In this document: piece after piece, positions 10,595-20,368 of the stretch
How positions within the stretch are numbered: position 1 is the first letter of the stretch
Layout: each line of letters begins with the position of its first letter
From: Epithemia pelagica
Taxonomy: Eukaryota; Bacillariophyta; Bacillariophyceae; Surirellales; Surirellaceae
Reading direction: 5' to 3'
Assembly: GCA_946965045.2 (NCBI GenBank)
Contig: OX337229.1
Span: 5,828,001 to 5,892,000 of the forward strand
DNA: 64,000 nucleotides
Notes under the pieces: generated by a model
What the model was told of the DNA's origin: nothing
Database searches by the model: none
Seen by the model: the letters and a program-made list of their open reading frames with translations, nothing else
Position numbers and translations under genes: made by a program

Positions 10595-13500
10595 CTATTT
10601 GGCCGTGTTGGTTATATTGTCCGTAGATGATTTCTGTGTTTTGTTGGAAGTCGAAGATTGGTCAGACGCCATGGGAGGGTCCTTCCTTTTCCTTTTGCTG
10701 GATAAACTGGTGTTCGTAGTCGCACCCACTTCATTCACAGGTGCACTCCCTTCATTCACAGAAGCCTGTCCAGGGAAAGGAAGAGTCGTTAGAGGGGGCA
10801 TGCTGTCTGAAAGATCATCCGCCAAATCCACTACAACAGATCCCGATTCTTTTTGCTTGTTCTTCAACAGTGCTACCAGTAAGTTATCATTGTCGACTGT
10901 TTCTTCAATCATCGAGGCACTTGACTCAGGACCACGTAAATCCACAAATTCAACAGTGTCTGCATACACAACATCGTCCTTCTCGGCCTTGTCCTTGTTG
11001 TCACAATTGGAATCCAAGTAACCAAACTTGAATATATCCTCCGCTTCTTTTTCTTTTAGATACTTGTTCAATTGTTCAATGCCCTCAAGCATCACGTCCA
11101 CTCGGACTCCATCTCCTGTGGTCATGGTATTAGAACTTGCACATGTCGCACTGTTCACCGAGACCACACCCACACCCACACCAACATTTCCATTGGTGTC
11201 TGGTACATTCACTGCTGTGGTTGAACTGCGGGAAGTGGGACCGGATATACTGCTGGTGGTACTGGTTGTGGCAGCGGTGGCAGCGGTACGAGAACTGGGA
11301 CGACTTGTATCGTTTGTGGCAGCGGTACGAGAACTGGGACGACTTGTATCAGAGATACTAGTGCTTGAGGTAACATTGGTTCCCGTTCCTTGGGTAGATT
11401 TCTTCTTCAATCTATCTGCTTGAAGGGCTTTCACTTTCATGGACACCTCTGTCGGTGGTAGTTTAGCCAGTTCTGTTTCAGAGAGAATGATGCTTTTACG
11501 GACTGGCCTCGAAACACATGTCAATGATCGCATCTGAAAGTTATGGGGAGACTCTTTTCGCATAAGGCGATTGGAGTCCAACCATGATGAACAGGAAAAA
11601 ACTCTTTCCTGAAATGCATTGGTCGCTGGTTTTGCCAGCCAAACCAGTGCTGTCGGAAAAAGATGAGGGTATGTGGATTTATGGGCGTCCCACCATTTCA
11701 TGACATGGAAGTATTTCCCAACTGACATGAAATCGTGCTTCTTGCAGCGAAAAGCAAACCACTTCTTTTTCGGATCGTCCCATGTAATGAGCTCCTCTAG
11801 GTATTGAGGAGTGGGGTACTCATTGATCAAATCTTTCCAGTTATACAACCCTTTCTTTTCACAATAGTGCTTGTATTCGGAGAACTCTTCCAGGATGGTT
11901 TTCTCCAACTTTCTTGCACGTTCAGTAACAGGATCGTTGCCATTATTGGCAGCAGTGCCACTCTGTTCCACATCGTCATCATCAGCAGCTAAATCCAGGT
12001 CGTCAAAAATATCAAATATGGAGGAAGACGGGTTGTCATCATCAGCATCGTCAATGGCTGGCACATTTTCCTCTTGATTGGTGCCTTCATTGTCATTGTC
12101 TTCGTCCGTTGGTACAACCACTTCTGAGCAATTAAATTTCTCGAACGCATCGTCTTTGAAGTTTTTCTCGATTTGGAACAAGTCTGTGTCGTCATATACT
12201 TTGATTTTCTTGAAGAGGCGTGGACAAGAAGCGCAAAGTAACGGGTTGCCAATCATGGCTTTCTCTGCGTCGATGTCACGAGATTCCAGCATGTAGCGCT
12301 TGTACTCCCGAATAATGTGTGTGATTAACTCTTTAGTGGGGGGCAGTAGGAGGGCATGTTCTCGGTTGACTCTCTTGGATTCTAATTTTTTCATTGTAAG
12401 GGAAGGATCCCAGCTAGATGTCTCAACGTTGAGTACTTGAACTCCATTGTCCACCATTTTTCCAATGAAGTGTTTCGACATAAAAATCTCCATAAGAGAA
12501 GCGGAGGCTGATGAGACATCATCAGTTTGAAGTGTCATGGAACAACCTTGCAGAGGCTGGAGTACGGCCTTGTATTCTGCGAGTTGTTTCCATTCTTCTG
12601 GTGATGGGTATTTGCTTTTGAATTCAGCATCTTGCACAAGGGCTGATCTCGCGTAGTCATCCATCACAAACTTGTTCCTAAAGAGACTATGGAACATGAT
12701 GAGACAACCTCCGACGCGGGTGCCATTGGGTAGTTGGAGTTCGATTACAATCATCCCATTCTTTGCGGCAAATTCCTTGAGTTTCTCGAACCGGCTTCGT
12801 GCTTTTTTGCTCATCAACCACGAGGCAAAAATGTGAAACTTCTTGTAGATTTTAATGAAGGCTGGGTTCTCGTCAACCACCGTTCTGCCTCTGCGACGAA
12901 CAGCCTGCCCTGTGGCATGCTTCATGATCAATTCTGCGCGATGCATGTCGCATTTTCCGCCCACTGCCATGCCAGTAATATACTTACCAGCAAGTACGGC
13001 AGAGTTGGTGTTGTCGTTAATGGAGGCGGCGAGATCAAGCTGTGTAAACCCGACTTGATTCAATATATTCTCGGTGTGATTGGCAATCTGACGGGCGGAG
13101 TGCCCTTTTGTTTCCACAAGACCGACAGGAACTTTGTAGACATTGCAATTTCGTGGGTCAACCAACATTAGAGTGATGCCAAGGATGTCTTTCTTGCATC
13201 CTTGCCAAACATCATGGGCAATACTGGCAAATCGGATTCGTTGTCCACACAATACTTCAAATGTGGTGCGAATGTTATTGCCGAGATCGTTTACAACTCG
13301 CAGGTAATCATTGTATGAGTCGATCCTCATGGATGTCATGGCTCTGTTGCTGATGGAACAGTCTGACATCTTCAATAGGTTTGCATTGTTAAGTATGTAC
13401 TCCAATAGAGATCGAAATGCCGGCTTCTCTACTGTGCGAGTGGGGAAACCCATGTCGTTGACGAATTGGAATATTTTGTGATGGAACTCGCTACGCACTT

Positions 13501-14293
13501 CTTTTCGTGAAATAGTGATTGGAATATAAGAAGACATCTTCTTCTGTCCAGCTTTTTCCATAATGCTTTCTTCACGGGTTTTCTTTGCCTGTTCTTCTTG
13601 GTGGACTCGGTCTCTGTGTTGCTTTATGTTCGAAGATGAACCATGTTGGCCACATCCAATCGCACATTGCACAAGTGGAATATTGGGGTTCTTGAAGCAT
13701 AAATGGCATACTGCTAGTCTTTTGGCAAGCTTCAAAAAGTTCTTGTCACTCGCATGTGAAGGCTGGTCAGACTCGGCCAACACTTTCAGACATTTGCGAA
13801 GTCCAGGATAGTTAGATGTGTCCAGGGGACTGTTTTCATCCCGGTATTTCTTTAGCTTCGCCCAATCAATATGGTCCATGAGACCCCAAAATGATCCTTT
13901 GAGGTTCTTGAAAATGGATTTTGGTGGAGCACGGAAACTCAGGAGTTGTTTTTCTTCTTTGTATCGATCCAGAGTCTCTTGGGATAGCGGTCCTTCTTCA
14001 TTGCTTTCATTGTTGTTTGCAGCATTTTGGTTGGTGGTGGATGAGGACTCTTCAGCTCCTTCATTTGTACGGGCTCTAGCTGGGTTGTCGTTCGAAGGAG
14101 CAATGGGTTGTTCTTGATTCATCGGAGCAGCGGTGTCTTGGTTTGGATTAGTGGTGGATGGATTGTTGTTGTTGGTGTTCGTCATACATTCACCATCATT
14201 GCTGGTACGGCCATTGGTTGTTTCAGACATGGGAGAGAGTGATGATATGCTGGCTATCGTCGATCTGGGTTGAGTGATCTCACCAGGAATCAT
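10595..14293 (-). CDS. hAT transposase
   Basis: A 1232-residue uninterrupted ORF from an ATG. In order: an acidic/Asn-Ser-rich N terminus; a BED-type zinc finger (CHLC...CxxGC...HRDRVH, about residues 195-235); an RNase-H-like core with a first Asp in IAHDVWQG (about 360), a second Asp in SINDNTNSAV (about 425), then the GKCDMHRAEL Cys/His segment; and the C-terminal hAT dimerisation block with ATNAFQERVFS (about 875-915), the clearest family signature. About 300 further residues are Ser/Thr-rich with short TSRPSSRTAAT repeats and are longer than in typical 500-800 residue transposases. It catalyses excision and insertion, producing the 8-bp duplications seen here. It is convergent with the dioxygenase gene, 249 bases apart. 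Confidence 0.92.
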   Translation of the reverse strand: MIPGEITQPRSTIASISSLSPMSETTNGRTSNDGECMTNTNNNNPSTTNPNQDTAAPMNQEQPIAPSNDNPARARTNEGAEESSSTTNQNAANNNESNEEGPLSQETLDRYKEEKQLLSFRAPPKSIFKNLKGSFWGLMDHIDWAKLKKYRDENSPLDTSNYPGLRKCLKVLAESDQPSHASDKNFLKLAKRLAVCHLCFKNPNIPLVQCAIGCGQHGSSSNIKQHRDRVHQEEQAKKTREESIMEKAGQKKMSSYIPITISRKEVRSEFHHKIFQFVNDMGFPTRTVEKPAFRSLLEYILNNANLLKMSDCSISNRAMTSMRIDSYNDYLRVVNDLGNNIRTTFEVLCGQRIRFASIAHDVWQGCKKDILGITLMLVDPRNCNVYKVPVGLVETKGHSARQIANHTENILNQVGFTQLDLAASINDNTNSAVLAGKYITGMAVGGKCDMHRAELIMKHATGQAVRRRGRTVVDENPAFIKIYKKFHIFASWLMSKKARSRFEKLKEFAAKNGMIVIELQLPNGTRVGGCLIMFHSLFRNKFVMDDYARSALVQDAEFKSKYPSPEEWKQLAEYKAVLQPLQGCSMTLQTDDVSSASASLMEIFMSKHFIGKMVDNGVQVLNVETSSWDPSLTMKKLESKRVNREHALLLPPTKELITHIIREYKRYMLESRDIDAEKAMIGNPLLCASCPRLFKKIKVYDDTDLFQIEKNFKDDAFEKFNCSEVVVPTDEDNDNEGTNQEENVPAIDDADDDNPSSSIFDIFDDLDLAADDDDVEQSGTAANNGNDPVTERARKLEKTILEEFSEYKHYCEKKGLYNWKDLINEYPTPQYLEELITWDDPKKKWFAFRCKKHDFMSVGKYFHVMKWWDAHKSTYPHLFPTALVWLAKPATNAFQERVFSCSSWLDSNRLMRKESPHNFQMRSLTCVSRPVRKSIILSETELAKLPPTEVSMKVKALQADRLKKKSTQGTGTNVTSSTSISDTSRPSSRTAATNDTSRPSSRTAATAATTSTTSSISGPTSRSSTTAVNVPDTNGNVGVGVGVVSVNSATCASSNTMTTGDGVRVDVMLEGIEQLNKYLKEKEAEDIFKFGYLDSNCDNKDKAEKDDVVYADTVEFVDLRGPESSASMIEETVDNDNLLVALLKNKQKESGSVVVDLADDLSDSMPPLTTLPFPGQASVNEGSAPVNEVGATTNTSLSSKRKRKDPPMASDQSSTSNKTQKSSTDNITNTAK

Positions 14294-14463
14294 ACTCTGG
14301 TCTCAATGCTTGAGATGAATGAGCAACAAGAGACTGGCCAGAAAAGATGTGCCGCTGCAATTTGCTGTGCAATAAAGATGCCAGGGAAACTACCTATTCG
14401 TCGATTTCTAGTTTCTAGTCGTAGGGAAGGGCAGTATAGGGAAAGTTAGTACTGATATTGCGT

Positions 14464-14830
14464 GGACTGACTTAAAGTCAGTGGGGAAAGACGCCCGTGA
14501 CTTGACTTCTCTGTAAAGAAGTCAGTAAATGAGGCACGGTGACTTGACTTTGGATAATAAGTCATTCAAAAAATGTCGTGACTTTGGATTTGATTTTGAG
14601 CGAGAAAACCCCCCAAAAGTCAATGATTTTGGTATGAAAAAAGTTCGTTCCTAGATAGAGTGACTTGGATTTGACTTTGACTTCAGAGAAAAAATCGTAC
14701 AAAATATAGGTTGATTTGAATTCGTTCAGAAAAGTCGTACCAAAGGGACGTGACTTTGACTTGATTTTGTAAAAAAAGTCAAAAGTTATGACTTAAAGTC
14801 ATGAAGTCAAAAGTCAACCGGTATGACTTC
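14464..14830. repeat. Right subterminal TGACTT/AAGTCA array of the hAT element
   Basis: The same motif set as at the left end, in both orientations, continuing to within a few bases of the right terminus. It lies upstream of the transposase ATG, so it may also overlap the transposase promoter (inference). Confidence 0.85.
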
Positions 14831-14835
14831 AATAC

Positions 14836-14843
14836 ACGCTAAG
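14836..14843. repeat. Right 8-bp target-site duplication
   Basis: ACGCTAAG, identical to 8068-8075, directly follows the terminal CAATAC of the element. Confidence 0.9.
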
Positions 14844-14963
14844 ACTACCTCTCCTTCTAAAGCTACGGTCTGTCTGTCGCATCGCATTTCACATCGTGAC
14901 AATGTACAATGGCGGCACCTGCCCGTCCCGTGAGATCAATGAACCTGCTCTTGGCGTTATCCC

Positions 14964-16430
14964 ATGACATCAAAGCGTCCCAACGGATGTCAAGCACCAA
15001 GTAGAAAGAAGAATTCAATCAAAGTCGTCGCAGCGACAAAGTTGGAGCAAGAAATACTTCAAGGCGCGGTTGATGGAGTGTGCGTAGACTTTTTTCGTGG
15101 CCTTCCTTCGGCAAGACCTGACGGAGTAAAAGTCCGTGTACAAGCTGATGATACGGAACAATTTTGGTGGCTACACATATTTGATAAAACTCATGGATGC
15201 TCTGTTCTACACTGGGCCGCTGGAATGGGCAATCTCGGATTGGTTGAATTTTTCTTGACCGAGTTTGGTGATGCTCTTGACGTGGAACAACAGGCACAAG
15301 GAAACTCCCTCGGTCGCACTGCGTTGCATTATGCTTGTCGGAATGGACACTTGGATGTTGCGCGCTATCTAGTGGAAAAGCATAATGCGAATGTTGTTCC
15401 CGTCGAAGCGCACCATGGAGTGACGCCCTTCCATTTAGCAGTGTGGAGAAAGCACACTGACATTTGCATGTGGCTTGTCAACGAATGCGGAGTCGACGCA
15501 GGCCAGGCTAATGTTTTTGGATGTACCGCTATCCATTGGCTAGGATTGATCCCCCACTCCTGTTTGGAAAGCTCAGAGAACGATGGATCGAGCATTCATG
15601 AGCTTGCCGAATGGCTTTGCAATTTACCAAACGTGAATGTCTACGCCAAGCAAAAGCAGGGCCACTCGGCCTTACATAAAGCCGCGTGGGGTGGCCATCT
15701 GCGTCTATGCCAGTATTTCCATGAAGTTCATGGTATGTACGACGACAGCCCCGATGAATCGGGTAACTATGCGGCGGATCTGGCGGACATGGGAGGCCGT
15801 GTCGAAGTTGCTCAATACTTGAGAACCTATTGCAGTGCCGAAACCGTTGGTTCATGCCAGGCGTTGGGCCTGACTATTGATCAGAGATATGACCACGCTG
15901 CAATCAAAGCAGCATTCTATGGAGCTGCTCGAAAGTTGCATCCTGATCGTTTAGTTCACATGGCGAGCGAAAGTTCGACCGAAGCACTTGTTTCTGAGAG
16001 TCGCAAAGTAGATGACTTTGTTCTTCTGTTGCGCGCCTATCGTCATTTGACAGATGAGGATGGCGTAGGGTCACAAAGGAATTCGAAGCATGAATTGCCG
16101 CTTCTTTTGACCGACTCTACTACAGGAAGTTTTAGCAATTCAATCTCTCACGGAGACAAAATTGCTACCCCCAGTGGCACTTGTGATAGCGTTGCGGATC
16201 ACTTTGCCTCGCAGCTCACTGCCGTCGTTTTAGAATACGGCAAGAAGGGGCTGGATATTTCCAATCTACGAAAAAAGTGGAGGCAGCTTTGGCCGGAAAC
16301 TGAGTTTCCGGCACCAAAGAAAGGGAGCCTCAAGTCTTGGTTGGGAAAACATGCGAACCATATCGTGACAGTACGAAAAGATGAAAAGAATGGAGGGACG
16401 CGGGTGTACGCAAACTATCTTCCCACTTGA
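14964..16430 (+). CDS. Ankyrin-repeat protein with J domain
   Basis: A 488-residue single-exon protein. Ankyrin repeats (about residues 75-290) show the usual G-x-T/S-x-L-H-x-A and G-H-L-x-V/L-x-x-Y/F-L spacing, for example GCSVLHWAAGMGN and GRTALHYACRNGH. They are followed by a J domain whose HPD motif begins at His326, so it could recruit and stimulate an Hsp70. The last 65 residues (DISNLRKKWRQLWPETEFPA onward) look like a small winged-helix or LOTUS-like module, but this is only an impression. Ankyrin plus J domain suggests a substrate-selecting co-chaperone, probably cytosolic or nuclear as no targeting sequence is seen. The start ATG is 120 bases from the hAT insertion, which has probably displaced its original promoter. 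Confidence 0.85.
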   Translation: MTSKRPNGCQAPSRKKNSIKVVAATKLEQEILQGAVDGVCVDFFRGLPSARPDGVKVRVQADDTEQFWWLHIFDKTHGCSVLHWAAGMGNLGLVEFFLTEFGDALDVEQQAQGNSLGRTALHYACRNGHLDVARYLVEKHNANVVPVEAHHGVTPFHLAVWRKHTDICMWLVNECGVDAGQANVFGCTAIHWLGLIPHSCLESSENDGSSIHELAEWLCNLPNVNVYAKQKQGHSALHKAAWGGHLRLCQYFHEVHGMYDDSPDESGNYAADLADMGGRVEVAQYLRTYCSAETVGSCQALGLTIDQRYDHAAIKAAFYGAARKLHPDRLVHMASESSTEALVSESRKVDDFVLLLRAYRHLTDEDGVGSQRNSKHELPLLLTDSTTGSFSNSISHGDKIATPSGTCDSVADHFASQLTAVVLEYGKKGLDISNLRKKWRQLWPETEFPAPKKGSLKSWLGKHANHIVTVRKDEKNGGTRVYANYLPT

Positions 16431-16587
16431 CAAATCTGACTAACGTTCTCTTGGTAGCTCACGGATCGAAGCAATAGTCACTTGCTCCACCAGTGCGAAT
16501 TCATCCGTTTCAATCGACAACATCTCGACGGTCCGTTTCCCGATATCTGTCCCTACCTAGTCTCTCTACTCTAGAGGGTGAAGATCC

Positions 16588-17173
16588 ATGACTCTTTCAT
16601 GTTGGATAAAGGTACGCTCGGGTTCTTGGGAATGGCGGAGATAGTCTCGTTGTGACCTGAACCTCGGGCTTGAATGTTGAAGAGGCAACAGTTTCATCAT
16701 TACCCATACAACAACCAGACGACCACAAGAACAAGAACGGTACAGCCACTCCGTCACCACAGCAACCACCATCACCACGTCGACGATCCTTGAAACGCGC
16801 CGTGGAATTGAATCGATGCATGTACAACAACATGGCTCAAAATCCCCGCACCAACGACGGTCAGTGTTTTGTGCCGCATCAAGAGCCGTGTCACGATTGT
16901 CGACTCTGGAATGTCTCGCAGATTGTCTCGACGCATTTTACCAATTGTCAAAAACCCTGGCATTGTCAACGAGCCTTGCAATCCAATGCACTCTGTCGCG
17001 CCTTGCATGAAGCATGGTTTCGAATGCGATCGCACATGGAACAAGGGTGGGGACGATCGGGATGGGGATCGGCACCCACATGGGCCGATGTCCATCATTT
17101 TTATGGCTATTGTCGTCGACGAGGCATTCAAGGCTATGAATATATTGCTCGACCCTATGGTCAACCCGTGTAA
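16588..17173 (+). CDS. Unrecognised Cys-rich protein, tentative two-exon model
   Basis: The solid part is the ORF ending at 17173, which from about 16685 encodes a Pro-rich leader and then a compact Cys/His/Trp-rich region with CHDCRLW, CQKPWHCQRAL and LCRALHEAWFRMR. The paired CxxC and CxxxxxC spacing could bind zinc. No ATG lies near the beginning of this open frame, except Met at 16820 inside the conserved-looking part. A possible first exon is 16588-16611 (MTLSCWIK) with donor GTACGC; joining it to an AG ending at 16684 keeps the frame but the acceptor has a poor pyrimidine tract. I do not recognise the family. Confidence 0.45.
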
Positions 17174-17882
17174 CACGAACAAAGTGGCTTGGAGTTTCTG
17201 GAATGACTCGCATTCATGGAGTGCGGTCGTGGATTGGACGAACTGAAACACGCCGAAACGTTCTAAAAGATGCAGAGAAAAGAGTCCACACAAGCATCCA
17301 GAAACGGAGATATGATGGAAACCCAACTCCTGGTTTGCAACAAAGGCCAGGAAAGTCGGCATCATGGTCAACCTCAGGGAGCACACGAAGCAGCAAACAT
17401 CTCAATGCCGTTCTACATTGCCCAAAAAATAACCACCGTGACCTATCGTCGGGTGGTGGTTGCAACCAATCCCAATGATTGTGCCGTGTGTGTGTGAGGT
17501 GTCAGTCGTGGGCAAAGAGGATGAGTTGAAATTCACCAAAGAGTCGAAAGGGGCCAAGACCGCGCTGAACGAGTGCATCGTCCACTGTAGCATGGCACAG
17601 ATAGGTATAGTTGTTCTTCCAGGCCATAATTCTGGGCTACCAACCATGGCGTTCTCTTTTCCAGTTCAAGAGGAGCCATGGAAAAGTCGGGAGTTTCCAT
17701 ACTTTTCCTTCAACATGCGCTACCTATTTTTTGTCTTTGAAGATGATATTCCAAATAATAGTACTATACTGTTATGAACGAAGGGACTTGGCTTTGAACA
17801 AGTCCAAACAGAGGACAAATATACATCGTCCTCATCCCATGGGGGCTTCAATTTCCTCAGGGCATCCGTTCAAGGGGTGCGC
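17174..17882. other. Intergenic between convergent genes
   Basis: Only short unsupported ORFs are seen. This is the shared 3' flank of the Cys-rich protein and the PT-repeat gene. Confidence 0.5.
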
Positions 17883-19226
17883 TTAGTATGAAATTTCAAT
17901 TTCTCGCAGATAGTAGCCATTCTCTCCGGCAGTTTCCTTAATGGAGCCCTTGGCACCTTCAAACTGACCGGTTCCGCCGGTAATGACATAGTGTCCAACG
18001 TCTTCTCCAGCGCCCTTGTGGAAGCCGGAAAAGGCCAACTTGCCATGGCAATCATACAAGTTGATGTAGGTTCCTTCGCAATGCCAGTATTCATCGTCAT
18101 TCACTCGTTCACAGAGTTGCACGTCAAAGGCAACTTCTTGGTCCCGGTCGTAGGCATCGAGTACTTGGTCGACAAAGGACAATCGAACTCCCATCTTTCC
18201 AGACAAGCCACTAACATCTACCACCTTGGTACCATCTGGTTCCAAGCCAGGTCCTTCCCATCGTTGAGCAATCTTGAAGGTACCGGCACATTTGGGGAGG
18301 GGCACATAGGGTTTGGCCGTGGGCTTGTCAGTGGGCTCTGGGGTGACGGGTTTGGGTGTGGGAGCTGGTTCGACTGGTTTTGCGGTGGGAGCAGGAGTGG
18401 TCGGCTTGGGAGTAGGTTTGGTGGTAGGGGCAGGAGTGGTTGGCTTGGTAGTAGGGGCAGGGGTTGGCTTGGGCGTGGGTTTGGGAGTTGGCTTGGTGGT
18501 AGGGGCAGGCGTAGGCTTGGGTGTTGGTTTGGCAGTTGGCTTGGCCGTAGGAGCAGGGGTAGGCTTGGGTGTTGGTTTGGCAGTTGGCTTGGCCGTAGGA
18601 TGAGGCGTAGGCTTGGCGGTAGGGGCAGCCGTAGGATGAGGGGTCGGTTTGGGTGTTGGTTTGAGAGTGGGAGCTGGTGTGTAGCCTTTGCCCTGCAAGA
18701 ATACACAAAATGGCATTCAAACGAACAAACGACAAAAATAAATGCGTGAGATACCAATCGTTCCAGTCAACTATCGTGAGCATGCATTCACCACACGGAT
18801 CTCTTCGTACCTTTCCTTTGCCGTTGTAGTAGTAATATTCGTATCCCTTGCCCTTGGCCTGTAGTCATAAAAGACGAGAGAGTTGCTATGGTGTGAGAAA
18901 AGTTCCATGTCACGCTCTGACGATTGGGCTCTCATTCATCAAGATGCACAGGAAGCATACCTTCTCCTTCTTTCCTCCTTTTCCTTTACCACTATCATAC
19001 CCTTTTCCTTTTCCTTTGGCCTCGTACTGTAGTCAAATGATCCAAGTAACGGGTGTGAGAGGAGATTACGGATACGACACAAAGTGAAGTGTCATGTTTT
19101 GGTCGAGAATCCGACACTTACTTCGAGGGTACGCTCTTCTTCGGGGTTGGCGATTGTTCCGGCGTTGACAGTCGTCAAGCCTTGGAGGACAAGGAGCGCA
19201 AGGGTAGCAACAATTGAGGTCTTCAT
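17883..19226 (-). CDS. Secreted Gly/Lys/Tyr- and Pro/Thr-rich protein with AOC/dirigent-like barrel (paralogue A)
   Basis: Four exons, all phase 0: 19226-19122, 19026-18961, 18858-18811 and 18692-17883 (342 residues), with donors GTAAGT, GTATGC and GTACGA and acceptors ending TAG/CAG. Residues 1-22 are a signal peptide ending VNA. EEERTLE follows, containing an RXL tripeptide of the kind processed in diatom silaffins and cingulins. Two small exons of 66 and 48 bases encode Lys/Gly/Tyr-rich modules (KGKGYDSGKGKGG; KGKGYEYYYYNGKGK). A long run of [11 protein letters not shown]-type repeats follows, then a globular end of about 130 residues with HYVITGGTGQFEGAKGS, the motif style of allene-oxide-cyclase/dirigent barrels. 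Likely an O-glycosylated extracellular or cell-wall protein, possibly silica-associated (inference). Paralogue of 39774-41218. Confidence 0.85.
18313..18692 (-). repeat. Pro-Thr repeat region in paralogue A
   Basis: Tandem codon repeats giving [11 protein letters not shown] and KPTPHPT units. Both other minus-strand frames are also largely open because of the repeat, so overlapping ORFs here are artefacts. Confidence 0.85.
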
Positions 19227-19306
19227 CTTGAGATCGAGTTGGACGTTTGAGTTTGAAGATGGTGCTGAAAAGCGATTGCCTGGTTGGTTTGTTGCTGTGG
19301 TGGTGG

Positions 19307-19342
19307 TGGGATGCAGCTTGGCTTGTCTCCGGAATTGTGAGA
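19307..19342 (-). promoter_or_regulatory. Conserved 36-base leader element, copy 1
   Basis: Read on the minus strand this begins TCTCACAATTCCGGAGACAA and matches 39701-39736 at 35 of 36 bases. It lies 80 bases upstream of the ATG of paralogue A; surrounding leader sequence is not conserved. Confidence 0.7.
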
Positions 19343-20368
19343 GAAGGAGGGTGGAGAGCCATCGAGACACAGAATTTGGAGAGGCAAGTCTTGCGGTTGA
19401 GGAATCGTTCTACATCGGTGTCTCTATGCTAAACGATGATGGATGAACGGGGCGCCATTCCAATCGAAACTTGGAGAAGCTTCCACAGTCTTGTGATAAT
19501 GGATGTCTTTTCTACGCGACCTTGATCAACGGCAACATGATCCAACAGTTCAGCGAGAGTGACATTTTACTTATTGGTCATGTCTCGTGAGTAGCTTTGG
19601 ATCCGTTCCACAATCCATAGCTTCCCGTAATCTTCAAGAGACATTCACTGACATATAGGATGGGCAATGGACGGTGGCTCTTGCGGCGGGATGCAAAGAA
19701 CCAATCCTCATCCTAGGTTCCAAGTCATGTGGTCCGAGACAGCCATACAACAAGATCCGCTGTGAGGGGCGCCATCTATTTCCCAAATGGCGCCGCATCG
19801 CCGTGCTTGGATTCGTGGAGAAGTCTCTAAGAATGCTCGCGCGAGCGCGCCATGGACTTAATGGTCATTCGCATCCCATTTCCATGACATGCTCGCACCC
19901 TTTTTCGAGCTGCCTCTCAGACGCACGTATGGCAGCGACTGAGCCTGCTAGAGTAGGAGTAGATAGGCAAGGTAAGGTTACTAGGTAGGAGTAAACATTG
20001 AGGAGTACTGTTCTCCAACGAATTACTCCTATTCTCATGATGACAACGAGAGATCGTTGTACGCGTCCTGTAAGGAGTAACAAATAACAAGAGACCTAGA
20101 CTGTGATTGAATTTAGAGCGGATAGAGCCTTGATCTAGCATAGCCCAGACCGTATAACCGAATGGTTTTATTGTGTTTGCTTCTTGGTACGTCTTCTTCT
20201 GTGGCGTAGGAGACGTCAATATCCTTTTCCTTAGCCGAGAGTGACAGCAACGCATGAATGTTCTAGTAGTACTCTATTCTATTCAACATTTCTTCACGCT
20301 ATTCGTGTCTGCAATTGCGTTTGGGGCATGCGTGTTTTGGTATTTATGCGGGTCAACTTTTCATTCTT
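19343..20368. other. Intergenic upstream of A and downstream of B
   Basis: No gene is seen. An 8-bp inverted repeat of GGCGCCAT with an 11-base loop lies at 19768-19794, and several AGGAGTA-type motifs lie around 19945-20010. Confidence 0.5.

Larger units (their letters stand above)
8076..14835. mobile_element. hAT superfamily DNA transposon, 6.76 kb, with two genes
   Basis: The element lies between two perfect copies of ACGCTAAG. The left end begins CAGGG, as in many hAT elements, and short terminal inverted repeats are present: GTATTGAAGT at 8080-8089 against its exact complement at 14826-14835, extending to 13 bases with one mismatch. Both ends carry several hundred bases of clustered TGACTT/AAGTCA motifs, the subterminal repeats expected of hAT elements. 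Inside are an intact transposase gene on the minus strand and a spliced dioxygenase-like gene on the plus strand, convergent to each other. The right end lacks the CCTG that would mirror the left CAGG, so this copy may be immobile or its terminus mutated. Intact ORF and perfect duplication suggest a young insertion. Confidence 0.9.
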
